Of a DNA stretch of 52,357 nt, positions 24,395-33,251 are shown piece by piece (the stretch's first letter is position 1; each line of letters starts with the position of its first letter). The stretch is from Marinococcus halotolerans DSM 16375 (lineage in GTDB: Bacteria; Bacillota; Bacilli; Bacillales; Marinococcaceae). The notes beneath the pieces are model-generated. The model saw only the letters and a list, made by a program, of their open reading frames with translations, had not been told where the DNA came from and did not search any database. The translations under genes and the position numbers were made by a program. Location: the NCBI RefSeq assembly GCF_000420725.1, contig NZ_ATVM01000020.1:1-52357 (forward strand). Direction: 5' to 3'.

Positions 24395-25039
24395 TTACTG
24401 CTTACGGTTTTCCCAGTCGCTCAGGAATTTTTCAATGCCCTGATCTGTCAGCGGATGCTTCAGAAGGCCGGGAACAACCTTAAACGGAATGGTCGCGATA
24501 TGGGCACCGCGGGCCGCCGCTTCTGCCACGTGAGTGGAATGGCGCACGGATGCAGCAATAATTTTCGTTTCGATACCGTGAACGTTAAAGATCTCGGAAA
24601 TCTCACTGATCAAGTCCAGACCGTTATGGCCGATATCATCCAGACGCCCGAGGAATGGGGATACGTATGTCGCTCCTGCTCTTGCCGCAATTAACCCCTG
24701 TACGGAAGAAAAGACGAGCGTAACGTTTGTTTGGATGTTTTCTTCTGTAAAGACCTTTACGGCTTTCATGCCCTCAAGTGTCATTGGAACTTTGACTGTA
24801 ATATTCGGAGCGATTTTTGCGAGCTCCCGGCCTTCTGTGATCATGCCTTCTGCTTCGGTCGAAATGACTTCGGCACTGACGGAGCCGTCGACGATAGCAG
24901 TGATCTCTTTTAAGCGTTCATGAAAGTCGACGCCTTCCTTGGCGACAAGGCTCGGGTTCGTGGTGACGCCGGCGAGAATCCCGAGGTCATTCGCCTCTCT
25001 GATTTCATCGACATTCGCTGTATCTACAAAAAAATTCAT
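24395..25039 (-). CDS. tal: Transaldolase / fructose-6-phosphate aldolase family (TalC type)
   Basis: A 214-residue small transaldolase. The Schiff-base lysine is K83 in NITVKVPMT, preceded by GVTTNPSL (about 24-31) and followed by [12 protein letters not shown]. Proteins of this size belong to the TalC/FSA group; B. subtilis YwjH at the same locus is an active transaldolase, so a pentose phosphate role is the likelier one. It is flanked by fbaA upstream and murAB downstream. Confidence 0.92.
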   Translation of the reverse strand: MNFFVDTANVDEIREANDLGILAGVTTNPSLVAKEGVDFHERLKEITAIVDGSVSAEVISTEAEGMITEGRELAKIAPNITVKVPMTLEGMKAVKVFTEENIQTNVTLVFSSVQGLIAARAGATYVSPFLGRLDDIGHNGLDLISEISEIFNVHGIETKIIAASVRHSTHVAEAAARGAHIATIPFKVVPGLLKHPLTDQGIEKFLSDWENRKQ

Positions 25040-25124
25040 ACATGTTCCCTCCTATTATTTAGTACTCTTTATCCAGATCAAGCAAACGCTTGCAAATCAT
25101 TTTACTATGAAAAGAAGAAAGTAA

Positions 25125-25160
25125 GGCGGAGAAAGAGGCGGCCCGTTTCCGGGCCCCTTT
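25125..25160. terminator. Probable terminator after fbaA
   Basis: GGCCCG around 25140-25145 pairs with CGGGCC at 25150-25155 across a TTTC loop. The tail is CT-rich rather than a clean T-run on the minus strand (GCCTCTTTCTCC) and more T-rich on the plus strand. Confidence 0.6.
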
Positions 25161-25181
25161 TCTTCGCTTTATGCTCATTAA

Positions 25182-26045
25182 TTACGCCTGGTTGGAAGAA
25201 CCAAATTCCTGCATTTTGAACTTCACTGTTTCTTTGACAGCATCGCGTGCCGGGCCGAGGTATTTACGAGGATCATACTGATCCGGCTGCTCTGCCAATA
25301 CCTCGCGCACTTTCGCCGCAGAAGACATCTGGCTTTCCGTGTTTACGTTCACTTTAGCGTGACCGTAACGGATCGCTTTTTTCACGTCTTCTGTCGGAAT
25401 GCCCGTGCCGCCGTGCAGAACGAATGGCACGTCCACAAGCTGCTGGATTTCTTCCATGCGGGTAAAGCTCAGGTTCGGCTCGCCTTTGTAAGGGCCGTGT
25501 ACAGAACCAAGCGCAGCTGCGAAGCAGTCAACACCGGTCTGCTCTACAAGCTCTTTACATTCTGCAGGAATAGCGTAAGCTTCTTCCGCTTCAGAAACGA
25601 CCAGGTCGTCTTCCTGTCCGCCTACACGGCCGAGCTCGGCTTCTACAGATACGCCGATCGCGTGCGCAGCATCTACAACGCGTTTAGTCATTTCAATGTT
25701 ATATTCGAGCGGGTGGTGAGAGCCGTCGATCATTACAGAAGTAAATCCTGCTTTCATTGCCTTCATGCAGTTCTCAAAGCTCGAACCGTGGTCGAGGTGA
25801 ATGGCTACAGGTACTGTTACGTTGTATTCTTTCATCAACGCTTTTACCAGCGTAACGACTGTTTCGAAGCCACCCATGTAGCGGGCCGCACCTTCAGAAA
25901 CGCCGCAGATTACTGGCGACTTTTCTTCTTCAGCCGCCTGAAGAATAGCCTGGGTGAATTCCATGTTGTTCAGGTTGAACTGTCCTACGGCATACTGATT
26001 TTTTTGTGCTGTTTTCAGCATTTCCGTCATTGATACCAATGGCAT
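25182..26045 (-). CDS. fbaA: Fructose-1,6-bisphosphate aldolase class II
   Basis: Zinc-dependent glycolytic aldolase. ATG 26045 is chosen for the GGAGG nine bases upstream, giving 287 residues and the family N-terminus [10 protein letters not shown]. The catalytic and zinc region AIHLDHGSS lies at 81-89 (D85, H86), further zinc ligands are in VNVNTESQ and HGGTG regions, and the protein ends in the usual basic tail. It is followed by the transaldolase gene and preceded by spo0F, exactly as in Bacillus. Confidence 0.96.
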   Translation of the reverse strand: MPLVSMTEMLKTAQKNQYAVGQFNLNNMEFTQAILQAAEEEKSPVICGVSEGAARYMGGFETVVTLVKALMKEYNVTVPVAIHLDHGSSFENCMKAMKAGFTSVMIDGSHHPLEYNIEMTKRVVDAAHAIGVSVEAELGRVGGQEDDLVVSEAEEAYAIPAECKELVEQTGVDCFAAALGSVHGPYKGEPNLSFTRMEEIQQLVDVPFVLHGGTGIPTEDVKKAIRYGHAKVNVNTESQMSSAAKVREVLAEQPDQYDPRKYLGPARDAVKETVKFKMQEFGSSNQA

Positions 26046-26293
26046 AAAAAATATCCTCCCTCTTCGTTTCAAGCAAAATGTTTGAGCAGCTTCCATACAT
26101 AGTAAATATATTTAAGCGCACGAAAGCATCTGCAGCTTTTATTCAGGCTGCATCGAATAGTGTGTATTAAAGCGTAATGATGATATGATCAGAGCGTCTT
26201 CACTATCAGATACTTTCGCTTGAAAACAGACCGACTATGCTATGTAGATCTTACTCAAATTCTTTTTTCATTATAGCATATCGAGTCCAGTTG

Positions 26294-26662
26294 TCACCCT
26301 TCTTGCGAAAGTTTGCCGATGATGCTCTTTAAGTTTTCAATGTCAAAAGGCTTGGTGATATAGTGATCCGCTCCGTTTTGTTTGGCTGCTTCCACTTGTT
26401 CTTTTTCACCAAAGGCAGTCATAATAATCACACAGGCATTTTCGAGGCGGGAGGAGCTTTGAAGCTCTTTAAGCAGCGTGAGCCCGTCGATTCCCGGGAG
26501 TTTCATATCGATGATAAAAATTTCCGGCCTCCATTCTTCTACCATATGTAAAGCAAGCTCGCCGTTATGTGCTTCCTTGACGGTGTACCCTTCTTCTTCG
26601 AGTACCTCTTTTAAGAGAAGCCGGATCCCCATTTGATCATCTACAATTAACACCCGTTGCAT
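26294..26662 (-). CDS. spo0F: Sporulation phosphorelay response regulator Spo0F
   Basis: A 122-residue stand-alone receiver domain. Acidic pocket D8-D9, phosphoacceptor D52 in IIDMKLPGIDG, T82 and K104 in TKPFD are all present, and there is no output domain. In B. subtilis Spo0F passes phosphate from sensor kinases through Spo0B to Spo0A. Length, synteny with fbaA and sequence support the name. Its presence contrasts with the missing spoIIR and spoIID neighbours elsewhere in the window; receiver-only proteins can also serve other phosphorelays. Confidence 0.9.
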   Translation of the reverse strand: MQRVLIVDDQMGIRLLLKEVLEEEGYTVKEAHNGELALHMVEEWRPEIFIIDMKLPGIDGLTLLKELQSSSRLENACVIIMTAFGEKEQVEAAKQNGADHYITKPFDIENLKSIIGKLSQEG

Positions 26663-26776
26663 TGCATGAATTCCTCCTTCTCTACTTTCTTCTCCCTGCA
26701 GTATATATTACTATGAGATTTATGACCACGCATGTTTCAGCAGGGCATCAATTTCAAAGCAGAAAAGAGGATTTTC

Positions 26777-27298
26777 ATGAAAATTTTTTCGACCCAGCTT
26801 CAGGGTAAATTTCAAAGCATCATGGACCAGGAGGAAGAATTTGAAGATGCGGCACGTCTGGCCGTCCAGGCTGTAAGGGGACTGGGCAGGCTCTGGGTCG
26901 CGGGATCACCGTCCGCCTACTCCATTGCCCTCGCGCTGGCCAGCCATCCGGACGCCCCGGGAGGCACCACGGCCATTGTGCCTTCTTCCGACACTGAGGC
27001 CCTGTCCGAGGTCGACCGTTTGTTTCTCATTATTCATCCCGACGAGCAGGAGGACATGCTTTCGTTTATCCAAACATGTGAAAACAGCGAAACACCTTTA
27101 ATTATTTTCACGCAGGATGACGCCCGGATCAACGAGCTGCTCGGCCCGTTAAACTGCCATATTTCAGCACCTTCGGCCGACCCGGTCATCCCGGATGAAA
27201 AGGGAGAGCGCTACGGGTATCCATTTGACTTGTCCGCAATGTTCGCCGGCCAGCTTTTATATTTATATATAAAAGAATTATCGGATGAACTCGACTAA
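26777..27298 (+). CDS. DUF2529 family protein (YwjG-like)
   Basis: A 173-residue protein divergent from spo0F, the position of B. subtilis ywjG. It has a Rossmann-like alternation (GRLWVAGSPSAYSIALALAS, then VDRLFLIIHPDE) resembling SIS-type sugar-phosphate domains, and a C-terminal helix (FAGQLLYLYIKEL). The start at 26777 has AAGAGG upstream; the open frame before it lacks a ribosome site. Function is unknown. Confidence 0.8.
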   Translation: MKIFSTQLQGKFQSIMDQEEEFEDAARLAVQAVRGLGRLWVAGSPSAYSIALALASHPDAPGGTTAIVPSSDTEALSEVDRLFLIIHPDEQEDMLSFIQTCENSETPLIIFTQDDARINELLGPLNCHISAPSADPVIPDEKGERYGYPFDLSAMFAGQLLYLYIKELSDELD

Positions 27299-27314
27299 AG
27301 CAGAAGTATTATGC

Positions 27315-27358
27315 ATAAAGAAGCCTGGATGATCTATGCCATCCAGGCTTCTTTTCGT

Positions 27359-27360
<2 letters not shown>
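27315..27360. terminator. Bidirectional terminator between ywjG and pyrG
   Basis: AAGAAGCCTGGATG at 27318-27331 pairs perfectly with the inverted copy at 27340-27353. T-rich sequence lies to the right, and the A-rich left flank gives Ts on the minus strand. It serves the convergent ywjG and pyrG. Confidence 0.92.
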
Positions 27361-28978
<1,618 letters not shown>

Positions 28979-29030
28979 TTATATAAATGTTCTTTAAAAT
29001 AGTGCTTCCAGGGCCCGCACGATGCGGGTC

Positions 29031-29073
29031 AGTTCGATGTTGCTACAGGATGTAGCGATTTTAATCGAACATC
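29031..29073 (+). repeat. Repeat A, copy 1: short nested hairpin
   Basis: Outer arms GTTCGAT (29032-29038) and ATCGAAC (29064-29070) enclose a perfect inner hairpin GCTACA-GGA-TGTAGC (29042-29056). A near-identical 30-nt core recurs at 32406-32435, and at both sites it is followed by Repeat B units. Confidence 0.85.
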
Positions 29074-29091
29074 CTTTAAATAACACCCTTC

Positions 29092-29222
29092 GCTTTTCTT
29101 TGTCCAGCTCCGGAAGCCAGCGGCAGCGTGTCCCTTCAGATCTTTGTTAAAGGGAAAAAACCCCTTTATCCAAAGCTCTTCCAGGGCCCGCGCCGCTAAA
29201 CAGGCTTCCTCCGCTTTTCTTT
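29092..29222 (+). repeat. Repeat B, unit 1: long nested hairpin
   Basis: The 18-nt junction GCTTTTCTTTGTCCAGCT opens the unit (29092-29109) and returns at 29213-29230. Between the junctions the sequence folds on itself in four perfect nested arms: GGAAGCC/GGCTTCC (29112-29118 with 29203-29209), AGCGGC/GCCGCT (29119-29124 with 29192-29197), CTTTG/CAAAG (29142-29146 with 29171-29175) and TAAAGGG/CCCTTTA (29148-29154 with 29162-29168). Confidence 0.85.
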
Positions 29223-29340
29223 GTCCAGCTTCGAAGCCTAACCGCTCGGGGTTACTTCCCAGCCGACTCCGGGCAGCAGGCTGCCCTGCACGTCTGGGAA
29301 GTACCTGTCGCGGTTGAGCAAGGCTTCTGCGCTTTTCTTT
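29213..29340 (+). repeat. Repeat B, unit 2: long nested hairpin
   Basis: The unit opens with the same junction as unit 1 and ends in GCTTTTCTTT (29331-29340). Its own nested arms are GAAGCCT/AGGCTTC (29233-29239 with 29321-29327), AACCGC/GCGGTT (29240-29245 with 29310-29315), ACTTCCCAG/CTGGGAAGT (29254-29262 with 29294-29302) and GGGCAG/CTGCCC (29271-29276 with 29281-29286). The inner arms differ in sequence from unit 1 while the fold is the same. Confidence 0.85.
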
Positions 29341-29344
29341 AATC

Positions 29345-29400
29345 ATAAAAAAAACAAAAGTGGCGCCCTGCCACCATATGGAGGGGGCACACTTTTGTTT
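29345..29400 (-). terminator. pyrG leader attenuator (terminator hairpin)
   Basis: AAACAAAAGTG (minus strand, 29400-29390) pairs perfectly with CACTTTTGTTT (29362-29352), with an inner GCCC/GGGC pairing, and runs into eight Ts. The 5' arm contains GCCCCCTCC (29388-29380), which could pair with a run of Gs at the 5' end of the transcript and so prevent the terminator. It also lies downstream of rpoE and may end that transcript. Confidence 0.85.
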
Positions 29401-29444
29401 GTCGTTCATGCTTATATAGGTATCATTTTCACCTTTACGTCACA

Positions 29445-29484
29445 GCCCAAAAATGATTGTACCTATACGAGCTTCGAAAGTCAA
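29445..29484 (-). promoter_or_regulatory. pyrG promoter with GGGC start
   Basis: TTGACT (29479-29484) and TACAAT (29456-29461) are exactly 17 bases apart, and seven bases further the transcript would begin GGGCT (29448 onward). B. subtilis pyrG also starts with GGGC, where low CTP causes repeated G addition. The promoter lies just after the rpoE stop. Confidence 0.8.
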
Positions 29485-29502
29485 GATATGACCACGATAA
29501 AA

Positions 29503-30039
29503 TTACCGGCTCTCTTCTTCACTTTCCTCTGTATTGTCGCTTCCACTGTCTTCTTCGTCTTCATCTTCGTCCTCGTCGAAGCCTGGACCGGAATTACCTG
29601 GCTCAAAGCCTTCGAGATCATTATCATCAAACGTGTCTTCATCGGCGTCGTCTTTTTTAGAGATGGCGTCCAGATCGTCGGAAATGTCCACCAGGTCATC
29701 GTCATACGTTTCTTCTTCCGGATCGATCTCATCGGCAAGCTCATCAGAGCCCTGTACAGTATGGCTCAGCTCTTCATCTGACTGATCGAGAGGATACCAT
29801 CCGCGAAGACCCCAGTGGTTTTCGCCCAGGTGCACAAACCGTCCATCCAGATTCATGGATGTAAACAATTTGATCATCCGGCTTTTTCTTTCTTCTTCCG
29901 TGTAGCCTTTTAATTCTGTCAGACGGTCCATGACTCTCGTATAGCCTGATGCTCCGCCCTCTTCTTCGAGAATCATATATGCCAGTTCCATCGAAGACAT
30001 TTCCCGTACTTTTTCTTCGCTCAACTCGTTTATTTTCAC
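29503..30039 (-). CDS. rpoE: RNA polymerase delta subunit
   Basis: Gram-positive RNA polymerase accessory subunit that raises specificity and recycling. The 178-residue protein has an N-terminal winged-helix (HARE-HTH) domain (about 1-85, with LDGRFVHLGENHWGLRGWYP) and a long, almost purely acidic disordered tail of D and E. The frame is open to an ATG at 30066, but GTG 30039 has AAAGGAG about ten bases upstream, and the resulting start (KINELSEEKVREM) lines up with B. subtilis RpoE, so GTG is chosen. pyrG follows, as in Bacillus. Confidence 0.94.
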   Translation of the reverse strand: MKINELSEEKVREMSSMELAYMILEEEGGASGYTRVMDRLTELKGYTEEERKSRMIKLFTSMNLDGRFVHLGENHWGLRGWYPLDQSDEELSHTVQGSDELADEIDPEEETYDDDLVDISDDLDAISKKDDADEDTFDDNDLEGFEPGNSGPGFDEDEDEDEEDSGSDNTEESEEESR

Positions 30040-30200
30040 AGCTTCATCGCTCCTTTTCACGAACATGCCCTTATGCTGATTCCTTTATATTAATCGCTTC
30101 ATCGCTACGAAAATTCATACCTAAAATTATAAACATATTTCGAAGGAAAATTCCATAATTATTATTCAATTCTTCCTGATAGAATTTACCGCCTGTCTGT

Positions 30201-31652
30201 TTAATTGTTTTCCAGAGGTGCCCATTCGTTCTGCTGCCGGTTCGTGAGAAGGGAAACGAGCACAAACGCCGCAAGTGAAAAAAGAACAGGCATGGCTACC
30301 TCGTGCATCCCGAGCCACCCCGGCAGCCAGATGGAAATAATCATGTATGAAGCGATACCTGTGACCATCGCTGCAAGCGCTCCCCAGCCGTTTGCCTTTT
30401 TCCAATACAGCCCTAAAACAATTGGCCAAATGAACGCTGCTTCCAGCCCACCAAAGGCAAACAGATTCAGCCAGATTAAAAACTCCGGCGGGCTCCACGA
30501 AATAGCTACAACAATAATGCCGACGGCTGCCGTAACAATCAGGCTAAGCAGGCGTATTCTGTTTTCTGACGCGTCCGGCTTGATATAGTTGATGTATACA
30601 TCTTTCACTACTGAGGAGCTGATCATCAGCAGCAGGGAATCCACGGTGCTCATGATGGCCGCCATCGGCGCTGCCAGGACGATACCGGCCAGCCATCCGG
30701 GAAGGACAGTCATCGTAAGCTCCGGCATAACGGTATCGGCCACTTCAATGCCCGGAACAACGACGCGGCCCATAACCCCGGCCATATGCATTCCAAACAT
30801 CATAAAAGCAACCACTGCCGTTCCGATCAGAAGTGCACGGTGCATAGCAGCCGAGCTTTTATACGACATCGCCCGCACGGCCACCTGAGGCAGCCCGACC
30901 ACTCCCACACCGACTAAAATCCAGAATGACGATACATAGAGCGCGGTTAAATCTCCGTCTGCGCCGAACGGTGTAACGAGGTTCGGGTTTTCCTGATACA
31001 GGGAGGTCATAATATTGTTCATGCCGCCTCCGGCTATCAGTGTAGCGGTAAAAATAATCAGCGTGCCGACTACCATAATAATGCCCTGCACCGCGTCTGT
31101 AACCACTACTGCCCGGAAACCCCCGATAATTACGTAAAACAGGACAGCTGCTGCAAACAGGAACAGAGACGCCTGATAGCTCATGCCTGTGACCGATTCG
31201 ATGAGCCTCGCGCCACCTACCCACTGGGCAGCCATAGCGGAAAATAAAAAGATGACAATGCTAAATGCCCCTAAAATAACAACAAGTCCGTTATTATAGC
31301 GGGAGCGGAGAAAATCCACGAGTGTTACAGCCCGGTACCGGCGGGCCATGACGGCAAATCGCTTGCCGAGAATCATCAGCGTGAAATAGCCGGTAACCAC
31401 CTGGGCCATGGATAAAAGCACCCAGCCAAGCCCGCGGTCGTAAGCGATGCCGGGGCCCCCGACAAAGCTGCTCGCACTGCCGTACGTCGCAACCATTGTC
31501 ATTGCAAGCACGAGTCCGCCAAGTTCACGGCTTCCTAAATAGTAATCATGAAGAAAAGAAGCAGCTCCCGTCCTTTTTCTAGCAGACCAGATACCGATCG
31601 CAAACGTAAAAAGTAAAAAAACGACTAATGGCACAATCACTTCTATATTCAT
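30201..31652 (-). CDS. panF: Sodium/pantothenate symporter
   Basis: Solute:sodium symporter family, 483 residues with about 13 membrane helices. Several blocks match E. coli PanF closely: TYGSASSFVGGPG (about 58-70), AVTLVDFL, GLPQVAVRAMSYK, LAAPMAAIMSTVDS, and LLAFGGLEA-like LFAFGGLEAAFIWPIVLGLYW. It would import pantothenate, the precursor of coenzyme A, with sodium. It overlaps yhdT by one base (TAATG), the same pairing as in E. coli. B. subtilis lacks this pair at rpoE-argS, so it is accessory here. Confidence 0.92.
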   Translation of the reverse strand: MNIEVIVPLVVFLLFTFAIGIWSARKRTGAASFLHDYYLGSRELGGLVLAMTMVATYGSASSFVGGPGIAYDRGLGWVLLSMAQVVTGYFTLMILGKRFAVMARRYRAVTLVDFLRSRYNNGLVVILGAFSIVIFLFSAMAAQWVGGARLIESVTGMSYQASLFLFAAAVLFYVIIGGFRAVVVTDAVQGIIMVVGTLIIFTATLIAGGGMNNIMTSLYQENPNLVTPFGADGDLTALYVSSFWILVGVGVVGLPQVAVRAMSYKSSAAMHRALLIGTAVVAFMMFGMHMAGVMGRVVVPGIEVADTVMPELTMTVLPGWLAGIVLAAPMAAIMSTVDSLLLMISSSVVKDVYINYIKPDASENRIRLLSLIVTAAVGIIVVAISWSPPEFLIWLNLFAFGGLEAAFIWPIVLGLYWKKANGWGALAAMVTGIASYMIISIWLPGWLGMHEVAMPVLFSLAAFVLVSLLTNRQQNEWAPLENN

Positions 31653-31924
31653 TAGTCTTCCTCCTGATCAAGAGGAATATCACGGAGGACGAACTTCACG
31701 ACAAACCATAGAGTGACGAGTAAAAGCACTGGCCCGAGCACACAGCTGTAAAAAAGCCAGTCGGGCATACCGAGTATGTACTGATAATCCTGGGGGTCTC
31801 TGCCTCCAAGACCATACGCAAAACCAAACCACCAGATAAAATGGCCCACAGCAATAGCAACCCCAAGAAGCGCTTCCTTCGCTGTGAGCTGCTGCAGCTT
31901 TTTCTCTTTTTCTTCCAGGCTCAT
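31652..31924 (-). CDS. yhdT: YhdT/DUF997 family small membrane protein
   Basis: A 90-residue protein with two membrane helices (about 17-37 and 51-77) and short charged ends. YhdT-type proteins are regularly encoded directly upstream of panF and may act with the symporter, though the role is unproven. ATG 31924 is chosen because GGAGG lies six bases upstream; an earlier in-frame ATG abuts that site. Confidence 0.85.
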   Translation of the reverse strand: MSLEEKEKKLQQLTAKEALLGVAIAVGHFIWWFGFAYGLGGRDPQDYQYILGMPDWLFYSCVLGPVLLLVTLWFVVKFVLRDIPLDQEED

Positions 31925-32109
31925 GACCATCCTCCAATTTTTCGTTCCTTCAAAAACTTCAATTAGTTTAGCTGATTTACCAGTCTGCTGCAACCTTATT
32001 GACAAATCGTTCCCGTTTCACGAAAATATACGTATTGTGTCTGTAATTTCAAGCGACGTTTAATCATTATAAAAAAGGGTATTATAATTTAATAAAGTTA
32101 AAGGTGTTG

Positions 32110-32307
32110 ATGTATATGGCTGGCGAAAAGCAATTTGACCAATTCGAACCTGGAGAAGTCGTCCATTACGAAGGCTATGAAATGAAAGTTATTTCTGAAT
32201 TTGAACGCACAGTTATCGTAGAGTTCAGTGATTATCCAATTGTGGGAAAAGAAGAAGAATTTCCTTACCACCGCATCGTCCTATTAAAAAATGAAGTAAC
32301 CCATTAA
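32110..32307 (+). CDS. Small conserved hypothetical protein
   Basis: A 65-residue acidic protein (pattern FEPGEVVHYEGYEMKVISEF, then TVIVEFSDYPIVGKEEEFPYH) that looks like a small beta-barrel; a DUF2187/KOW-like fold is possible but not certain. AAAGG lies five bases before ATG 32110 and eleven before ATG 32116, so either could be the start. A TATAAT lies at 32083-32088 without a good -35. A strong terminator follows. Function unknown. Confidence 0.7.
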   Translation: MYMAGEKQFDQFEPGEVVHYEGYEMKVISEFERTVIVEFSDYPIVGKEEEFPYHRIVLLKNEVTH

Positions 32308-32326
32308 AATAATCATCTATCAAGTG

Positions 32327-32364
32327 CAAAGCTGCTTCCTCACACAAGAGGAGCAGCTTTTTTG
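32327..32364 (+). terminator. Terminator of the small conserved gene
   Basis: AAGCTGCTTCCTC at 32329-32341 pairs with GAGGAGCAGCTT at 32348-32359, with one unpaired base, followed by T6. Confidence 0.92.
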
Positions 32365-32405
32365 ATTTATAGAATCTTAGATCAGGACCCAAATGAAGCA
32401 GGGCC

Positions 32406-32443
32406 GTTCGACGTTGCTACAGGACGTAGCGGTTTATTAGTCG
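32406..32443 (+). repeat. Repeat A, copy 2
   Basis: Its first 30 nt differ from copy 1 (29032-29061) at only three positions, all transitions. The inner hairpin GCTAC/GTAGC (32416-32420 with 32426-32430) is kept, and a short outer CGAC/GTCG pairing remains (32409-32412 with 32440-32443). Confidence 0.85.
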
Positions 32444-32455
32444 GCCGCGTTTTCC

Positions 32456-32583
32456 CTGGCTAGCTCCGCCTCCTAGCCGTCCGGTCCATTGGCTTCACCC
32501 TTGTTTCACCGTCTAACGACGCTTCCAACAAGGTTTACGCCAGCCGTCCGGAACGGCTGTGCAAGTCGGCTCCGCTTTTCTTT
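32456..32583 (+). repeat. Repeat B, unit 3
   Basis: The unit begins with TAGCTCC (compare CCAGCTCC in unit 1) and ends with the same GCTTTTCTTT (32574-32583). Nested arms: AGCCGTCCGG with CCGGAACGGCT (32475-32484 with 32548-32558, one bulge), TGGC/GCCA (32490-32493 with 32539-32542) and CCTTGTT/AACAAGG (32499-32505 with 32527-32533). A local hairpin AGCCGT/ACGGCT competes. Its last base is also the last base of the acetyltransferase stop codon. Confidence 0.8.
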
Positions 32584-33068
32584 TACATCTCCTTCTCCAT
32601 AATCAGCATTGGAATCTGATAGCCGCCGAATTCTCCCTGAAGCTTTTCTTTTTCCTCAAATCCCTGAGCTTCGTAGAACTTCTGCCCGCGGGTATTTTTT
32701 TCCTCTATATACACCCGGATCTTTTTAGCGTTCGGCTCTTCCATCAGCGTTTCGTCAAACAGCTGTTTTCCAATTCCCCGGCTCTGATACTCAGGAAGCA
32801 GGTACATAGCAGACATTTTACAGCTTCGTTTGTCGTCGATCGGCCCTAAATCAGAAAACCCCACGACTTTCCCATCCACTACAGCTACTTTGGACGTATG
32901 ACTTGATATCCGGCGCATCAGCATTTCATCGTTGTAGGCCTGACTCAAATACATCTCCTGGGCCGGCAACGGAATAATGCCCTCATAGGCGTCATGCCAG
33001 CAGTCTCTTGCTACTTCGCGGATCCGGTCCAAATCTTTATACTCCATCGGGCGGATAATAACAGCCAT
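32583..33068 (-). CDS. GNAT family N-acetyltransferase
   Basis: A 161-residue protein with the GNAT fold: MAVIIRPMEYKDLDRIREVA at the N-terminus, the strand YLLPEYQSRGIGKQLFDE carrying the acetyl-CoA pyrophosphate loop Q/RxxGxG/A (about 93-110), and the late motif NTRGQKFYEAQGF. The substrate cannot be predicted. Repeat B unit 3 runs into its stop codon, so the repeat forms its immediate 3' end. Confidence 0.88.
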   Translation of the reverse strand: MAVIIRPMEYKDLDRIREVARDCWHDAYEGIIPLPAQEMYLSQAYNDEMLMRRISSHTSKVAVVDGKVVGFSDLGPIDDKRSCKMSAMYLLPEYQSRGIGKQLFDETLMEEPNAKKIRVYIEEKNTRGQKFYEAQGFEEKEKLQGEFGGYQIPMLIMEKEM

Positions 33069-33181
33069 CGCACTTCCTCCTTCTGCATGGTAGCATGTCT
33101 TCCTGCTATTCTTCTAGATCTACCATTATTTACCCTTCCTACCTGCAATAAAAACCGCGCGGAAACGCTTCCTTTTTCTGC

Positions 33182-33210
33182 TTGACGTTTATGATTTCCA
33201 AATGTATAAC
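33182..33210 (+). promoter_or_regulatory. Promoter of cstA
   Basis: TTGACG (33182-33187) and TATAAC (33205-33210) are exactly 17 bases apart, with a start expected near 33217. Confidence 0.75.
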
Positions 33211-33215
33211 TAACC

Positions 33216-33229
33216 TGTAAGCGTATTCA
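33216..33229 (+). promoter_or_regulatory. Candidate cre site over the cstA start point
   Basis: TGTAAGCGTATTCA matches the CcpA operator pattern TGWNANCGNTNWCA with one mismatch and lies directly on the expected transcription start. This would give glucose repression of cstA, as is known for this gene in Bacillus. Confidence 0.65.
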
Positions 33230-33251
33230 AATTTACCAGGGGGACGACATC

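Noticed and set aside
25359-26033. Open frame of 224 codons on the plus strand
   Set aside because: Antisense to fbaA; no start signals and no family match.
28985-29340. Possible CRISPR-like array
   Set aside because: Only two to three 120-nt units, each a long hairpin, with no short constant repeat and unique spacer pattern and no cas gene nearby.
29029-29409. Open frame of 126 codons on the minus strand across the pyrG leader
   Set aside because: It consists of the repeat units and the attenuator hairpin; being open is a by-product of repeat sequence, and no ribosome site precedes it.
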